DNA of 64,000 nucleotides from Neostapfia colusana (taxonomy: Eukaryota; Streptophyta; Magnoliopsida; Poales; Poaceae): NCBI GenBank assembly GCA_030760725.1, contig JASWHV010000012.1, forward strand, positions 48,701,652-48,765,651, read 5' to 3'. The notes under the pieces were generated by a model. That model worked only from the letters and a program-made list of their open reading frames with translations, did no database searches and had not been told where the DNA came from. Positions 11,890 through 22,578 of this stretch are shown one piece after another. Within the stretch, counting starts at the first letter, position 1. The number at the start of each line of letters is the position of its first letter. A program made the position numbers and the translations under genes.

Positions 11890-13768
11890 TTGTAACACCC
11901 TCATATTCACCATCATGCATTGCATGTAGAGAAGCATTTAAAAAGAAGAAGAGAAGAGATAAAGGAATATAGAAACAAATAAATAAATAAAAGAAAATAA
12001 AAATAGAAAAGGAAAAGAAAAAGAAAAAGAAAAACCGTAGTCGCCCTCTCCCCCCTTAGCTGGCCAGCACCCTCCCCCTTGCGAAACCCCCTTAGGGATT
12101 TTCCCTGGCCGCGCTTTCCCCCCCTTGGGGATTTTTTCCCTGGCCTCCACCCTATTTCCCCCCTCTAGGGATTTTCCCACCCCCAAATAAATCTCGGCCC
12201 TTGATAAAAGATATTTGCTAAAATTCTGGCCCCTAGTCCAACCTTTCCCAAATTAAATCCCAGCCCTTGATCCAAATATTTTGCTGAAATCCTAGCCTCC
12301 TTGGATGCTTTCCCCCTTATAAATAAAACCATTTCCCCCCTGGCCACGGCCCCTGCCCACAAAACCCCCTGGCCGCCGCCCTGCTGCTGCCCTGGCCGGG
12401 CCCTGCTGCCCTGCCTTGGATGCTGTCGCAGCTCTGCCCTGCCGCACCTCTGCCGGAGAAGAAGACCCCAGAGCCTCCGTGCGCTGGCCGCAGCTCTGCT
12501 CTGCCTCAAAGAAAACCCTAGCCGCCCACATTGATCATCAAGAGGAGCTCCAGCTGCTGCACTGCAAGGAGAAGATCAACCGCAGATGAGAAGAGATGCA
12601 GGAGCTGTCGTCCTTTGTGCAACGTTGCTGCCGTCGTCTCCAACCCCATTGCATCCCACCCTGCGACCAGGAGCTACTGCATGTAAGTAGGACAGCCCCC
12701 AGCTTAGGTTTTGATGACAGTTTGATGTAATACCGAGTTAGGATCATAGCCACGACCAAATTGGTTTCAGCAGCACTGATCATGATAAAACCACTAAAAC
12801 CTACCCAAAACTCGCATGGACACATGCAAACTGGTTACTATAGGTTGCATTATAGGATTGCATGCATCCACATCATCGTATCTTGAGTAAAATATGTGTA
12901 TTGTATTGATTGGTGTATTGCTTGTATGTATGTGATTCTGAGCAGAAGGACACGCTCAAGGGGCTGTCTACAAGGACCTCCAGCGCCAAGACTTCGACTT
13001 GTTTGAGCAACACAACTTGTTGGAGCAAGGCAACTGCCCCTTGACCATATTGATCCTATGTCTTTGAACTCTTTTGCTTGTGAAAACTGCATGCTCGTGT
13101 CAACTTAATGGGAAACCCTTTTAGTAGGAGTTTACTAGCATTGTTAACCACCCCTTGTCGCTGGGGACTTGTTGACTAGGGTATAGTGGTGTTTTCTCTT
13201 TTGCACTGCAAAGCTTACGTGATTTCGGGAAAACTGAAAGAAACTTGTTTAGCTACTGCATTCATCAAGATTAAAGATGATGAGAAAATGATGATGTTTA
13301 ATGAGCATGGAACTGGGGAGATCTAGGCAAGCTTGGCTCATGGATTATGTTCAATTAGATGGTGGTTTGCTTGCCTTAGATCTAAGAACCGGTTTTTGCG
13401 AGAATATGCCAGGAAAACAGTGCCACCGCAAGGCCAAATACGGGTGCGGTTTAGCTGACTAATTAGGTGTGTTGCTAGTTTTTTATGAACTATTGGATGG
13501 CACGGGGAATGGGAGTCGAGGAGGACTGCTCTATGAACTACATGGCACACGATGGGGCCCGTTTGTGGGAAAATGGAGATTCAAGCCTGCCGGTGAAATC
13601 TCAGTGGGTCCGTACATCGTAGTATCCCCTTTGTAAAGGCTATTGTGTGATCTCTTGGCCATACACCAACGGTTGTGTAGTGGCATGATGGAGGTTTTTC
13701 TAGTTGCTGACGGGTGACGAAATCACGAACTTGTGGATAAAGTGGTGCCACCTCTGTAGAGTGTAAAA

Positions 13769-13780
13769 CTATCATGATAG
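13769..13780. other. Second LTR palindrome (CTATCATGATAG) in LTR B
   Basis: Perfect palindrome, 16 bp with its flanks (13767-13782), next to CTCTGTAGAG. It corresponds by position to CTGTCAAGACAG in LTR C. Confidence 0.65.
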
Positions 13781-14155
13781 TTGTGCTTCTGGTTACAAGC
13801 ACCTGGCCAACTTCCATGATTAGAGGCAAAACTTGGCATGGATATTCGAGTAATATGGTTATAGTAATGTCATTCAAGGCTGGTTTGGGACTAGTTTTGG
13901 TTGTGATAACGAGATTTGTTTCGGTTATGTGAATATGTGCTGATCATGGGCAATTGTGAATATGAGATAAGCTTGAGAATGAGTATTGGCTGGTTAAAAC
14001 TTGATAAATGATGAAGTATGATGGTATTGAATAATAGGGATTTAACTCACCTAGACATTGTAGGCTGTTTTCTTGTGATTGTGAAATAAAACTTGCTTGC
14101 CGCAATGAAGCTTTGTTTCCAACCTTGTTAAAGCTACATGTCATACTTTCTCACA

Positions 14156-14186
14156 CTTGCTGAGTACGACATGTACTCACTCTTGC
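14156..14186 (+). promoter_or_regulatory. 31-nt composite palindrome in LTR B
   Basis: CTTGC-TGAGTAC-N5-GTACTCA-N2-CTTGC, with perfect 7-nt arms and spacer GACAT. It is followed in the LTR by the terminal 324 bp. Confidence 0.85.
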
Positions 14187-14510
14187 ATTTCCCACAATAC
14201 ATAAGCTACAGGAGAAGAGTACTTCGAAGAGCAGGTGGAGTACTAGGCATGCGCACTACCGTCAATTGCCTGTGGAGTCGGAGTTGGAGCCTCATCGTCT
14301 TTCGTTTACTTCCGCTACTAGAGTTTTCTGCTGCATAATAAATTCGATACTCATGGTTGAGACATTGAACTATTGTAATACAGCACTTAAGTACTATTTT
14401 TAATGTGGAATAAGTTTTGAATTCAGTTTGTGATGGCTCTGTGTATGTGTGATGAACATTCTGGGCACACATACGCATTACTTGATTCATTTTTGAAACC
14501 GGATGTCACA

Positions 14511-14737
14511 TCCAAGCCGTCGTAAATAAGCTTTCAGAGGGTGCCAACTGAAACGTCTCCAAAAGTTACGACGGCCGGTCCAGGCCATCGTAAATAACGT
14601 TATTTACGACCACACACTTGTGACAGTCGGATGTCATCATAAATAAGCCATAACCGTCGGTAACAACTTAATTATGATGGTTAATGGCTTAATTATGATG
14701 GTTTTGGCTATCATAAATGTCCATATTTCTTGTAGTG
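14511..14737. mobile_element. CACTA transposon end fragment
   Basis: Ends TTTCTTGTAGTG, the inverse of a CACTACAAGAAA terminal repeat. Inside are several copies of the subterminal motif (forms of TTACGACGG and CCGTCGTAA). Only this end is present; the rest was removed or lies beyond inserted element B. Confidence 0.8.
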
Positions 14738-14812
14738 TTGTGCGTACTAAGTACTGATTCAGTGATTTGTACGGGAAGAACAAGTGAGCCTAGGTAAAGG
14801 TGGGTCCTCACA
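14738..14812 (+). repeat. 3' end of an H-family LTR
   Basis: This stretch (TTGTACGGGA..., then AAGGTGGGTCCTCACA) closely matches the reverse complement of the left end of LTR H (25121-25200), which ends AAGGTGGGTCCTGACA. No primer site follows, so it is the outer end of a 3' or solo LTR. The CACTA fragment to its left cut into it. Confidence 0.7.
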
Positions 14813-15161
14813 GAGTCCCGCGAATTACATGGCTGGTTTCTATGTGTAAGGGAGGGCTGGTTTATGTTGTTGCAGGAACGAGCCGGGGGCTAGAACGGCG
14901 GCGCGGGATCGTCTGGTCTAATTGGATTAGCATCGGATTAAATTTATATTGATTCTTGATATGTTGGAGGCATCACAATGGAAAATTGTGCGCATGCGAG
15001 TCTACTAGTTGGAGAGTCAGTGCGTGTGCTGGCGATTGTAGATCAACTTGGAAGGGAGCGCGTGACCCGTGGGCATCAGGATGATAGCCGACGACATGGG
15101 CGGTGGGGTAGTGCACTGTGATGCTCAGCGTGCACGGGGTTTCTGATGCTAGGTCTCGTGT
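14813..15161. other. Unassigned sequence left of CACTA-1
   Basis: About 350 bp with no coding signature that I can recognise. Together with 22435-22578 it is the target region split by CACTA-1. Confidence 0.5.
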
Positions 15162-15515
15162 CACTAAGGGAAACCAATCAATTTACAACTGCCAGAACCG
15201 TTGTAAATTAGAGAAAACCATCGTAAATAACTTATTACGATGGTTTTCGGTTATTTACGATGGTTTCTGGCCATTTCCAATAATTGGTCGTAAATAAGTT
15301 TATTTACGACGGTTACTGTCGTAAATAACTAACTTACGATGACCGTTCCTAGCCGTCATAAACAATGGGCTTGACACCTAACTTATGACGTCCTGGACCC
15401 CTGGCCGTCGTAAGTTACATAGGTTAACTTACGACAGCCAAAGGCGGGACGTCGTAAGTTAATTAGGTTAACCAACGATGGCCCTATATAGCTAGCCGTC
15501 GTAAATAAAGTTTTT
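15162..15515. repeat. Left terminal and subterminal repeats of CACTA-1
   Basis: Dense array, in both orientations, of a motif close to CCGTCGTAAATAA and TTACGACGG. In this superfamily such repeats bind the transposition factor near each end. Confidence 0.85.
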
Positions 15516-15565
15516 TAAAAAAACAGAAAACAGTCAGAATATTAAACAACAAGCGGATACCCTCT

Positions 15566-17080
15566 CTAAGCACTACCCCTTCCACTCGCGGATCCACTCA
15601 CTCCAGAGCCGAAGAATCCGTCTCCGCGACGTCCTCCTGGTGCTGGTAGCTGTGGCGGTGGAGTTTGAGCCCCCGTTGCTGATCTCTGCAATCCAAATAA
15701 ATAGATAAAGTGAGTTTGAGCTTCTACGACTCTCACTCTCCCCCTTACTCGCACTTTCTCTCCCTCTCCCTCCCCTACACTCTCACTTTCTCCCTCGCCC
15801 TCTCCCTCCCCCTCTCTCTACGACTCCCTCTCTCTCACCCCCTCTCTCTACCACTCTATCTCTCTCTCCCTCCCTCTTTCCCTTTTCACTCCCACTCTCT
15901 CTCCCTCTCCCTCCCTCTCTCTACCACTATCTCTTACTCTCCCTCCCTCCCTCTCCCCCAATTCTCACTCTCTCCCCTCAACTACACTATGTTTTTCTTA
16001 GATTAGAAAATATCAAATAGAAAACACATTACCTGGATATTTGAAAGTCCAAGTGGTGGGGACACTTGTGGCAGGGACAACTCTGACGGCTTCCACGTAG
16101 GGATCGGGATCTGCTTCCCACTCTGTCGAGCTAAAGTCTGTAATTGCAAAATATTTAAACAATATACTAATGCAATGATATGCATATAAATTAATTTATA
16201 TTGAAGTACTTACCTCCACCGCTATGGCTCGTGTCCTCTAAACGGTACCTCAGCTATAAGAAAACAAATATTGAAGAGATATGCATTAACAATTTAATCA
16301 AGTTGAAGAATTTACACTTTTATTAAGCAGACTTACCATAAAATCTGTGCACACAGCCCACTGAAGGTTGCTGCGTGCCTCGTGAGAGACAAGAGCGTAG
16401 TCGTCCCACGACATCGCAGGGACCACGTCGATCACACCGGGATAGTGCAGATGCACTAAAGACCTGATGCAACCGGACATCTGTTTGTGGTTCCCTTGAC
16501 CCGTGAATGAGCAATCGTACCAGAAGCTGCAAGGATTTAGTGAACTTATTAATGAACCCACAAAAAAAAAGAATCTAAAAGTTGAATATTATGTGATAGT
16601 TTGCTGACGTGTCTCCGACTGGGCGAATAGTGACATGCTCTGTAGGAACTAGAGAAGGAGACACAAAGTACGTCCTTCTCGTCCGCCTCCTCTGCTCTAG
16701 GACCACGTCCGGTGTCCCGGAAGGCTGGTCACCACTGGAGCCCAAAGGCTCCACGCTAGGCACCTCCGCGGCAGCCATAGGCAACTCCGAAGGCTGTGGC
16801 GGCGCCCTAGCCTCTGACTCTGAGTCATAGGACTCTGAGTAAGACTGCAAAATTGAAGGATTGATAAGAATAGCTAATTGGTAAGTGATATATAAGATAA
16901 CGTAATTCCAATGGAAATGGCCTCCATGCGCTGTAAGGCCACAAGTCTGCCCTCTAGGTCTTGGACGTGTCTCAATAGCTAAGAGCATCTGGTCTCACCT
17001 GATGGACTGCCCCTGGAAAGGGTGTCTCGTGCATGCCTGAGGAAGCCCCTTCCCTTTTCCATTCTCTGACGACATCCTGT
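15566..17080 (-). pseudogene. CACTA-1 second gene (multi-exon, TNPA-like position)
   Basis: Minus-strand exon-like blocks are bounded by plausible splice sites: about 16605-16844 (acidic Ser/Glu start, then an Arg-rich RRRTRRTYF piece; acceptor TTTTGCAG), 16335-16527 (donor ATG-GTAAGT), 16210-16252, 16034-16143, and the last exon about 15566-15690, whose end is rich in Gly and Ser. The last exon matches the last exon of the second gene in CACTA-E (TGAQTP versus TEAQTP). In related elements this gene would encode the end-binding partner of the transposase. I cannot show that it is intact, and exon limits are approximate. Confidence 0.6.
15715..15990. repeat. Pyrimidine-rich simple repeat in CACTA-1
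   Basis: About 275 bp of CTC/TCCC-rich sequence in an intron of the second gene. Its apparent open frame is low-complexity Ser/Leu/Pro. Confidence 0.85.
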
Positions 17081-17161
17081 TGTGAGGAGTAATTGATAAA
17101 TATACTAAGAAAATATACAAAGTTATGATAATTTAGTGAAAAAAGTTACTTGGAGTCAGTT

Positions 17162-20100
17162 TTAGAATTCATCGACATCACGAACCCTACTCTTTAAACC
17201 AGACCATTGATCTTGTTTCGTAATCTGTTTCTGTTTTTGTTTGCGCATATCAGAAGTCTCTACATCGTTAGCGTCTCCAACCAAGCGATCGAGTTCAACA
17301 CCAGGCTCGAGAGAAAACGAGTCTGGCAACTCTTGTTCTTGATAAACCTCGTCAACGTCATTGATATCATGGTAGCCATCATCTCTTGGAGTATATAACC
17401 ACACACAAGGATTCACCTTATGTACCACCCACCAAGCATTAAGCTTTTGACATGGATAAGGTAAATAACACACTTGCTCCACTTGGTGTGCAAGAACAAA
17501 TGTATCGTAGCCTCGTAGTTGTTCATTGTGTTTGACTTCCACCATGCCAAATTCGTTTTGTCATGTTCCATGATTGTTGTCAAACCAATCACAAATAAAG
17601 AAGACGACTTGAAGTTCCTTATTTCTGGCCTTGAGAGTCGATTGCCCTCGTCACAACTCCAGTATTACATGTTGCCGTGAGAGGACAAAGAGGTTCAAAT
17701 TGAGTTGTACGAAATCGGAACCCGTTGATGTCATATCGGCCATAGCTTCTAAGTTTAACCAATCCATAGGATAGTTGTCGCAAGTCTTCATGGACGTCGG
17801 GCTCTTTCATGCACTGTCCAAATTACGAAGTTATAAGAATACTTTATAATACTTTTAAGTTATAAGAATACTTTATAGATACTCATAAGTTAATGAGAAA
17901 ACATTACATATTCTTGGAACCAGGAAAGGAAATTAGGTCGTCCATTTATTCCGTCCCGTCGCATCGTTTCTACTTGTTTGCTCGTAGGTTGATGCCTATG
18001 TGTCCAATTTTGCTTGTGGAGCTCACTGGACAGAAAAAAACTTTCATGAATATAAATGCTGCATAATGATAAGAATCAATGTTAGGCACAAAAACTTACT
18101 CGAAATATTTGTCCATCCCATCTATATTACAGTACATGTAGCGGAAAAGCGATCGTTCTTTCATCTGTGGTACAATTGTAGCTCCGGCTACCACCGACAG
18201 TAGTACCCCTCGTTGCAAAAATAGAGATCACTGCAAGGTGGATGTTCATCCATATTGTATCGCATCGCCGAAGTATTTACATTGTTTTCCGCTACAAAGT
18301 AAACACTTGAAAAGTATCCCACTTCCTTATAGGTAAATGCTTCAGCGATGCACCCTTTCACTCTTGCTCGGATGCCAACCATTGGCTTCAGATATCTAAG
18401 TGCTCTTTCAATGTGATACATCTATCTATATTGCACAGGACCGCCCACTTTAGCCTCAAATGGAAGATGGATAAGGCGATGTTGCATTGGATTGATGAAA
18501 CCTGGAGGAATTTTTTTCCATCTTACATAATAGTACTGGCATCTCCATCTCCAAATTATTCATCATCTTTACCGTGATTTCTTTAGCACAAGGCTGTCTA
18601 TAGAAGTAGCTAAGCTCGGCTAACACCTTCCACATCTCATCACCAAAATAGCCATGAAACATAACAGGTAGAAGTCTTTCCATGATTATGTGATAATCAT
18701 GACTTTTCAACCCAGTGAGCTTTCCTGTCTTCACATTCACGACTCGTTTCAGACTAGCTGTGTAACCATCTGGGAATTTCAAACTTTTCAACCATTTCAT
18801 GACTTCTTTTTTCTTCTTCTTTAGATCAAAGACAGAAAGAAGCACGTGGCTTACCACTGCTTTTGGAGAGCTCAAGAGTTGGACGGTTACAAAGATCTGC
18901 CAGATCCTTTCGATCCATTATATTGTCTTTCGTTTTGCCCATCATATCCATGCATATGCTTATTATACATTCGCCCATGTTACGCTCCTGATGCATAACA
19001 TCAATGTTGTGCATTAAAATCAAGGACTTCACATACGGGAGCTGCCAAATTCCACATATATAAGTCCAATTATGTTCCTCTCCGTAACCTACACAATTTC
19101 TGACCTGTTTTGACGTTCCAGTGGTCCTTTTGTTACAACTGTATCCTTTCTGAAGACATTCTTTTGTTGTCAAAACACATGATTTCGAGGCAACCAACGT
19201 CTATGACAATCGAAGTAGCATATCTTGCCTCCATGAGTAAGTCAAAAGCAATCCGTGTCCGAAGCACATATCAGGCATGTCAAACGACCATGAGTGCTCC
19301 ATCCAGAAAACATACCGTATGCTGGAAAATCATAGACGGACCATAAGTAAGCAGCCCACAGGTTGAATTTCTGCTTCTTATAACAGTTGTACGCTTTGAC
19401 TCCTATCCACAAAATTTTTAGTTCTTCAATCAACGGTTTCAATATCATGTTTAGACGTGGCCCAGTATGATCCGGTCCAGGTATGATGAGGCAAAAAACA
19501 TGAATTCATACTTAATACAAAGAGATGGTGGTAGGTTGTATGGAATAACAAAAGTGGGCCAACACGAGTATGGCTTGGCGTTTGTACTAAACGGCGAGAA
19601 GCCATCTTTCGCCAACCCGACGCGAACATTTCTCACATCACTGGCAATGTCTGGATTGAAGCGGTCCAGCGCCTTCCATGCCTCACCATCGGACGGGTGC
19701 GTCATGACTCTATTGTTCTGATGTACACCTTATTTGTGCCATCTCATGTATCTGGCTGTTCTTTTTGAAATAAACAACCGCTTCAATCGAGGGTTCAGTG
19801 GTAAGTAACGAAGTTGCTTATGTGCGACTCCTGTCATCACATTATCACCATCGTCGTTAACAACTTCGACAAACCTCGATTTACCACATTTTAAGCACTT
19901 GTTCTCTTTCACATGCTCTTTCCAAAAAAGCATACAATTGTCTGGACACACAACAATCTTCTCATATTTCATACCGAGACCAGACAACAACTTCTTTGAC
20001 TGATACATATCTTTAGGCACTTTATGGGTTGTGGAAGGATATCTCCGATCAATTGGATTAGGTCGTTGTAACAGTTGTTGGAAAAGAAGTACTTAGACAT

Positions 20101-20562
20101 AATTGCCATAAGTCCGGTGATGAACGTATGGCGAGTCGCTTCTATGAGTTCATGAAGCGGCTCTTCTGAAGCTTTAAGAAGTTTGAAGAACGCTTCTACC
20201 TCCATTGTTGGAGGATCCTCCGTAGCCTCTGGTTCAATAGCTTGTACCATCTCATCCATCCGATCAACCCCCGTGTTGTCATCATCCTCTTGCACTTCTT
20301 GTACGGCTTGAGAAGTTGTCTCGCCGTGAAAGCTCCACACCTCATAATGTGACATGTAACCCTTTTGACACAAGTGTATCAAAAGAGTCATTTTATCAAG
20401 CCACTTTGTGTTTTGGCATTCCATACATGGGCATCACACCATATCAATCGTCGACAACAAAAAGGATCGATCTACAAAAGCATCTGTCTTTGTGAACCAT
20501 TCATCTGAGGGGCCACCTTTCTTGTTCCAACCATTATACATCCAACTACGGTCTTCACCCAT
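17162..20562 (-). pseudogene. CACTA-1 TNP2-like transposase pseudogene
   Basis: The ATG at 20562 starts MGEDRSWMYNGW, a typical N-terminus of plant CACTA transposases. In order follow: the N-terminal part (to about 20020); a block with VCPDNCMLFWKEH and CLKCGKSRF (19860-19970); FSTNAKPYS-like and WSTHGRLTC blocks (19250-19640); MHQERNMGE (18950-19000); the domain with KSHDYHIIMERLLPV and YFYRQPCAKE (18560-18720); MYHIERALRYLKPM (about 18380-18421); and a C-terminal block with WWVVHKVNPCVW and RDDGYHDINDVDE (17330-17450). At least one frameshift (near 20015) and several stops break it. The ancestor would cut and move CACTA ends. It is inactive in this copy. Confidence 0.9.
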
Positions 20563-20667
20563 GTTTGAGGCTACAGATTAAAGACAGGGAAAATATCGTT
20601 AATTTATGCTTTACTATATGTCACGACCATACTTCTATTGGGACGGATAGGTCCTAAACCCACCCAA

Positions 20668-20861
20668 GAGTGACCGAGAGGAATGTGCTTCTGACGAGAT
20701 GCCAGGTCCGAATCCAGATGAAATTTCAACAACATAACCCCTCTGTTCTCCGACTGAATGCCTGATAATGGTGCAGCAGAGAACATCAGGGTTACGCTGT
20801 CGAAATCTCGTCCAGATTCAGACCTGCGTCTCGTCATAGACACGCCCTCTCGGTTACTCTC
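20668..20861. repeat. Long imperfect inverted repeat in CACTA-1 upstream of TNP2
   Basis: Arms 20668-20750 and 20779-20861 (about 83 nt each, loop about 28 nt) are reverse complements at most positions; for example the first arm has TGACCGAGAGG and the second CCTCTCGGTTA. It lies 100-300 bp upstream of the TNP2 start. Confidence 0.75.
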
Positions 20862-20898
20862 AGGCTGTCCAAAAAGGGACAATCCCGAACCTACCCGG

Positions 20899-20921
20899 CT
20901 CACATGTGTAACGCATGTGAG
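20899..20921. other. Small perfect stem: CTCACATG, 7-nt loop, CATGTGAG
   Basis: A compact inverted repeat, flanked by CCGG and ACGGG, that lies just beyond the large hairpin in the TNP2 upstream region. Confidence 0.6.
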
Positions 20922-20989
20922 ACGGGCTGGATCGAAATGGTAATGCATATTCTAAAGGTTTACGTTACTCGTTCATTTTTGAGTCATTT

Positions 20990-21660
20990 ACGAGAGACAA
21001 AGAGGAAAGAACAAAAGAGAGAGGGGGGAGAGTAGAGGTGACCTTCAACGCGCGGGTCTGCATTCATGCGACCTAATCCTTTGGCATGTTCGGGGTCTCA
21101 AGAACAACGGGAGAAGGACGAAGCCAAAGCCCGCTGGCCTTTCGTGGACACAGGCATCGGACACATGTCGTTGGGGGGTCCTCGTACCCTTCTGCGATGG
21201 GTCACGGTGAATGAGCGGTCGAGCGTTGGAGGGAGGTCAGTCGGGCGCCGAGCCCGGAACGACGACTCTCGTCAAGCGCCGCGTCCTTGGGTGCTTGAAG
21301 AGGGTGACACGGCAACCTGGTCAGGAGCCATCGTAAATAACATTTTTTACACATGCTCTCACGATGGTGTATATATATAGCTAACCGTCATGAGAGCATA
21401 TAATAAACACTCAATTTTAGACACAATATTCAACTAAATAATCGAATGAAGCAAATAGGCAGTGGGTCAACGGAGGGCTGGCGAAAGGGCGGAAAAGGGC
21501 GTGCGTAGCCTAAACCCAGAGAGGAAAAGGGTGTGCGTTGAGGAGGTCGGGGGTGACCCGGCGGTGACACGGGGCGGCCGGACGGCCGGTGACGCGGCGG
21601 GGGCGGGCGGGGGCAGCTGTGGTGGCGGAGGCGCGGGTGCGCGGAAGAGAAGCTAAATTC
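20990..21660. other. CACTA-1 TNP2 upstream region
   Basis: No coding signal. It includes a purine-rich stretch (20995-21040), internal copies of the subterminal motif (21330-21345), a TATATATATA stretch at 21370-21380 that could act as a TATA box for the minus-strand transposase, and GC-rich sequence from 21455. Confidence 0.45.
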
Positions 21661-21661
21661 A

Positions 21662-21990
21662 CCCTAAAACTAAATAAATTACAACAAATTACTACCAAAT
21701 TAAACAAAATTCATAAACTAAACAATTTACAACTAAACTAAATTAAATCTAAAACTAATACAAATAAATTACACTAAATTAAAAAAATTCATAAACTAAA
21801 CAATTTACAACTAAACTAAATTATATCTAAAACTAATACAAAGAATTTACAAATAAATTAAACAAAATTAATAAACTAAACAATTTACATCTAAACTAAA
21901 TTCAATCTAAAACTAACAAAACAATTTACATAAATTAAACAATAATTAATAACTAAATTAACTAAACTAAATCTAATTATCACCTAAATT
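21662..21990. repeat. AT-rich minisatellite, unit about 78-80 bp
   Basis: Repeat starts with ATAAACTAAACAATTTACA at 21713, 21791 and 21871, with a degenerate copy near 21948 and a partial one before 21713. Units differ by small indels and substitutions. Confidence 0.85.
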
Positions 21991-22219
21991 AAAGACACTA
22001 ACTTTCTCGACGGCTGTGATGCGCTCGATGCCGCGGGAGCTCGGGGCCGGGGGCGGGGCAGCGTGATGCCGGGTCGGGGAGGAGCACCAGGATCAGGGGA
22101 GGGCGCCGGGACCGACGGGGGCGGGGGGGGGGATGAGGGCGGGGAGGCGCCGAGGCGCAGGGCTGGGGCGGCGGTAGGCAAGCTTGGGGTCAGCGTGGGC
22201 CTGAATGCCGGCGCCGACC

Positions 22220-22434
22220 CCGGGCCCGAGGGTATATAGCGCTTATTTACGATAGCCAGACCTGGGCCGTCGTAAATAAGGTGGTATTTACGACGGAATG
22301 ACCTTGGCCGTCGTAAACAAGCTTTATTTACGAGGCCAAACTTGGCCGTCGGAAATAACCTTATTTACGACGGTTGTGGGGTTAGCCATCGTAAATGAAG
22401 AAGGACGTCATAAATTTGCTGGATTCCTGTAGTG
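22220..22434. repeat. Right terminal and subterminal repeats of CACTA-1
   Basis: Alternating TTTACGACGG and CCGTCGTAAATAA motifs end at GGATTCCTGTAGTG, mirroring the left end. Confidence 0.85.
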
Positions 22435-22437
22435 TGT

Positions 22438-22578
22438 GTGCGCGTGCACGCTAGTGGATGGGGTTCTCAATGTTTTGTGCTTGAGAGATGTGGGGTGGGG
22501 TGGGGGGGTACGTCCGTTTTCTAGCGTGGAACGTTGGTTATTGGAGGCGTTGGCCAGCGGGGAAAAGCGTGTGCACAT
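22438..22578. other. Unassigned sequence right of CACTA-1
   Basis: About 140 bp including a G/T-rich stretch. No feature recognised. Confidence 0.5.

Larger units (their letters stand above)
8451..14510 (+). mobile_element. Element B: decayed Ty3/gypsy chromovirus, 3' part
   Basis: Plus-strand element with a pol pseudogene, pre-PPT hairpin, polypurine tract and complete 3' LTR. Element A's LTR abuts its left side, and gag plus the 5' LTR are missing. The LTR belongs to the same family as the solo LTR at 25994-28697. The right side is flanked directly by a CACTA end, so B appears to have inserted into that CACTA. Confidence 0.85.
11891..14510 (+). repeat. Element B 3' LTR (2620 bp)
   Basis: Starts TGTAACACCC right after the PPT and ends GGATGTCACA. 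It contains a pyrimidine-rich, gene-like stretch (12040-12670) and the conserved distal block: the palindrome AACTATCATGATAGTT (13767-13782), the 31-nt composite palindrome (14156-14186), and a TTCCGCT motif near 14310. It is the same family as the solo LTR at 25994-28697, in opposite orientation. Confidence 0.9.
15162..22434 (-). mobile_element. CACTA-1: complete but decayed En/Spm-type transposon (7273 bp)
   Basis: Left end CACTAAGGGAAACC, right end GGATTCCTGTAGTG (inverse CACTACAGGAATCC), imperfect but recognisable terminal repeats. A 3-bp target duplication TGT occurs at 15159-15161 and 22435-22437, as expected for CACTA elements. Both ends carry many TTACGACGG-type subterminal repeats. 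Two genes are transcribed right to left: a TNP2-like transposase (20562 to 17162) and a second multi-exon gene (about 17080 to 15566). Stops and frameshifts make the transposase non-functional. Confidence 0.93.

Noticed and set aside
14973..15164. 63-codon frame in unassigned sequence
   Set aside because: No recognisable motif, and it ends inside the CACTA-1 terminal repeat.
15162..15515. Regular short repeats resembling a CRISPR array
   Set aside because: Repeats occur in both orientations with irregular spacing, and they are the subterminal motif of a CACTA transposon.
15710..16006. 98-codon Ser/Leu/Pro-rich frame
   Set aside because: Simple pyrimidine repeat, not a gene.
21462..21656. 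GC-rich Gly/Arg frame in CACTA-1
   Set aside because: Low-complexity GC sequence upstream of the transposase, with no homology recognised.
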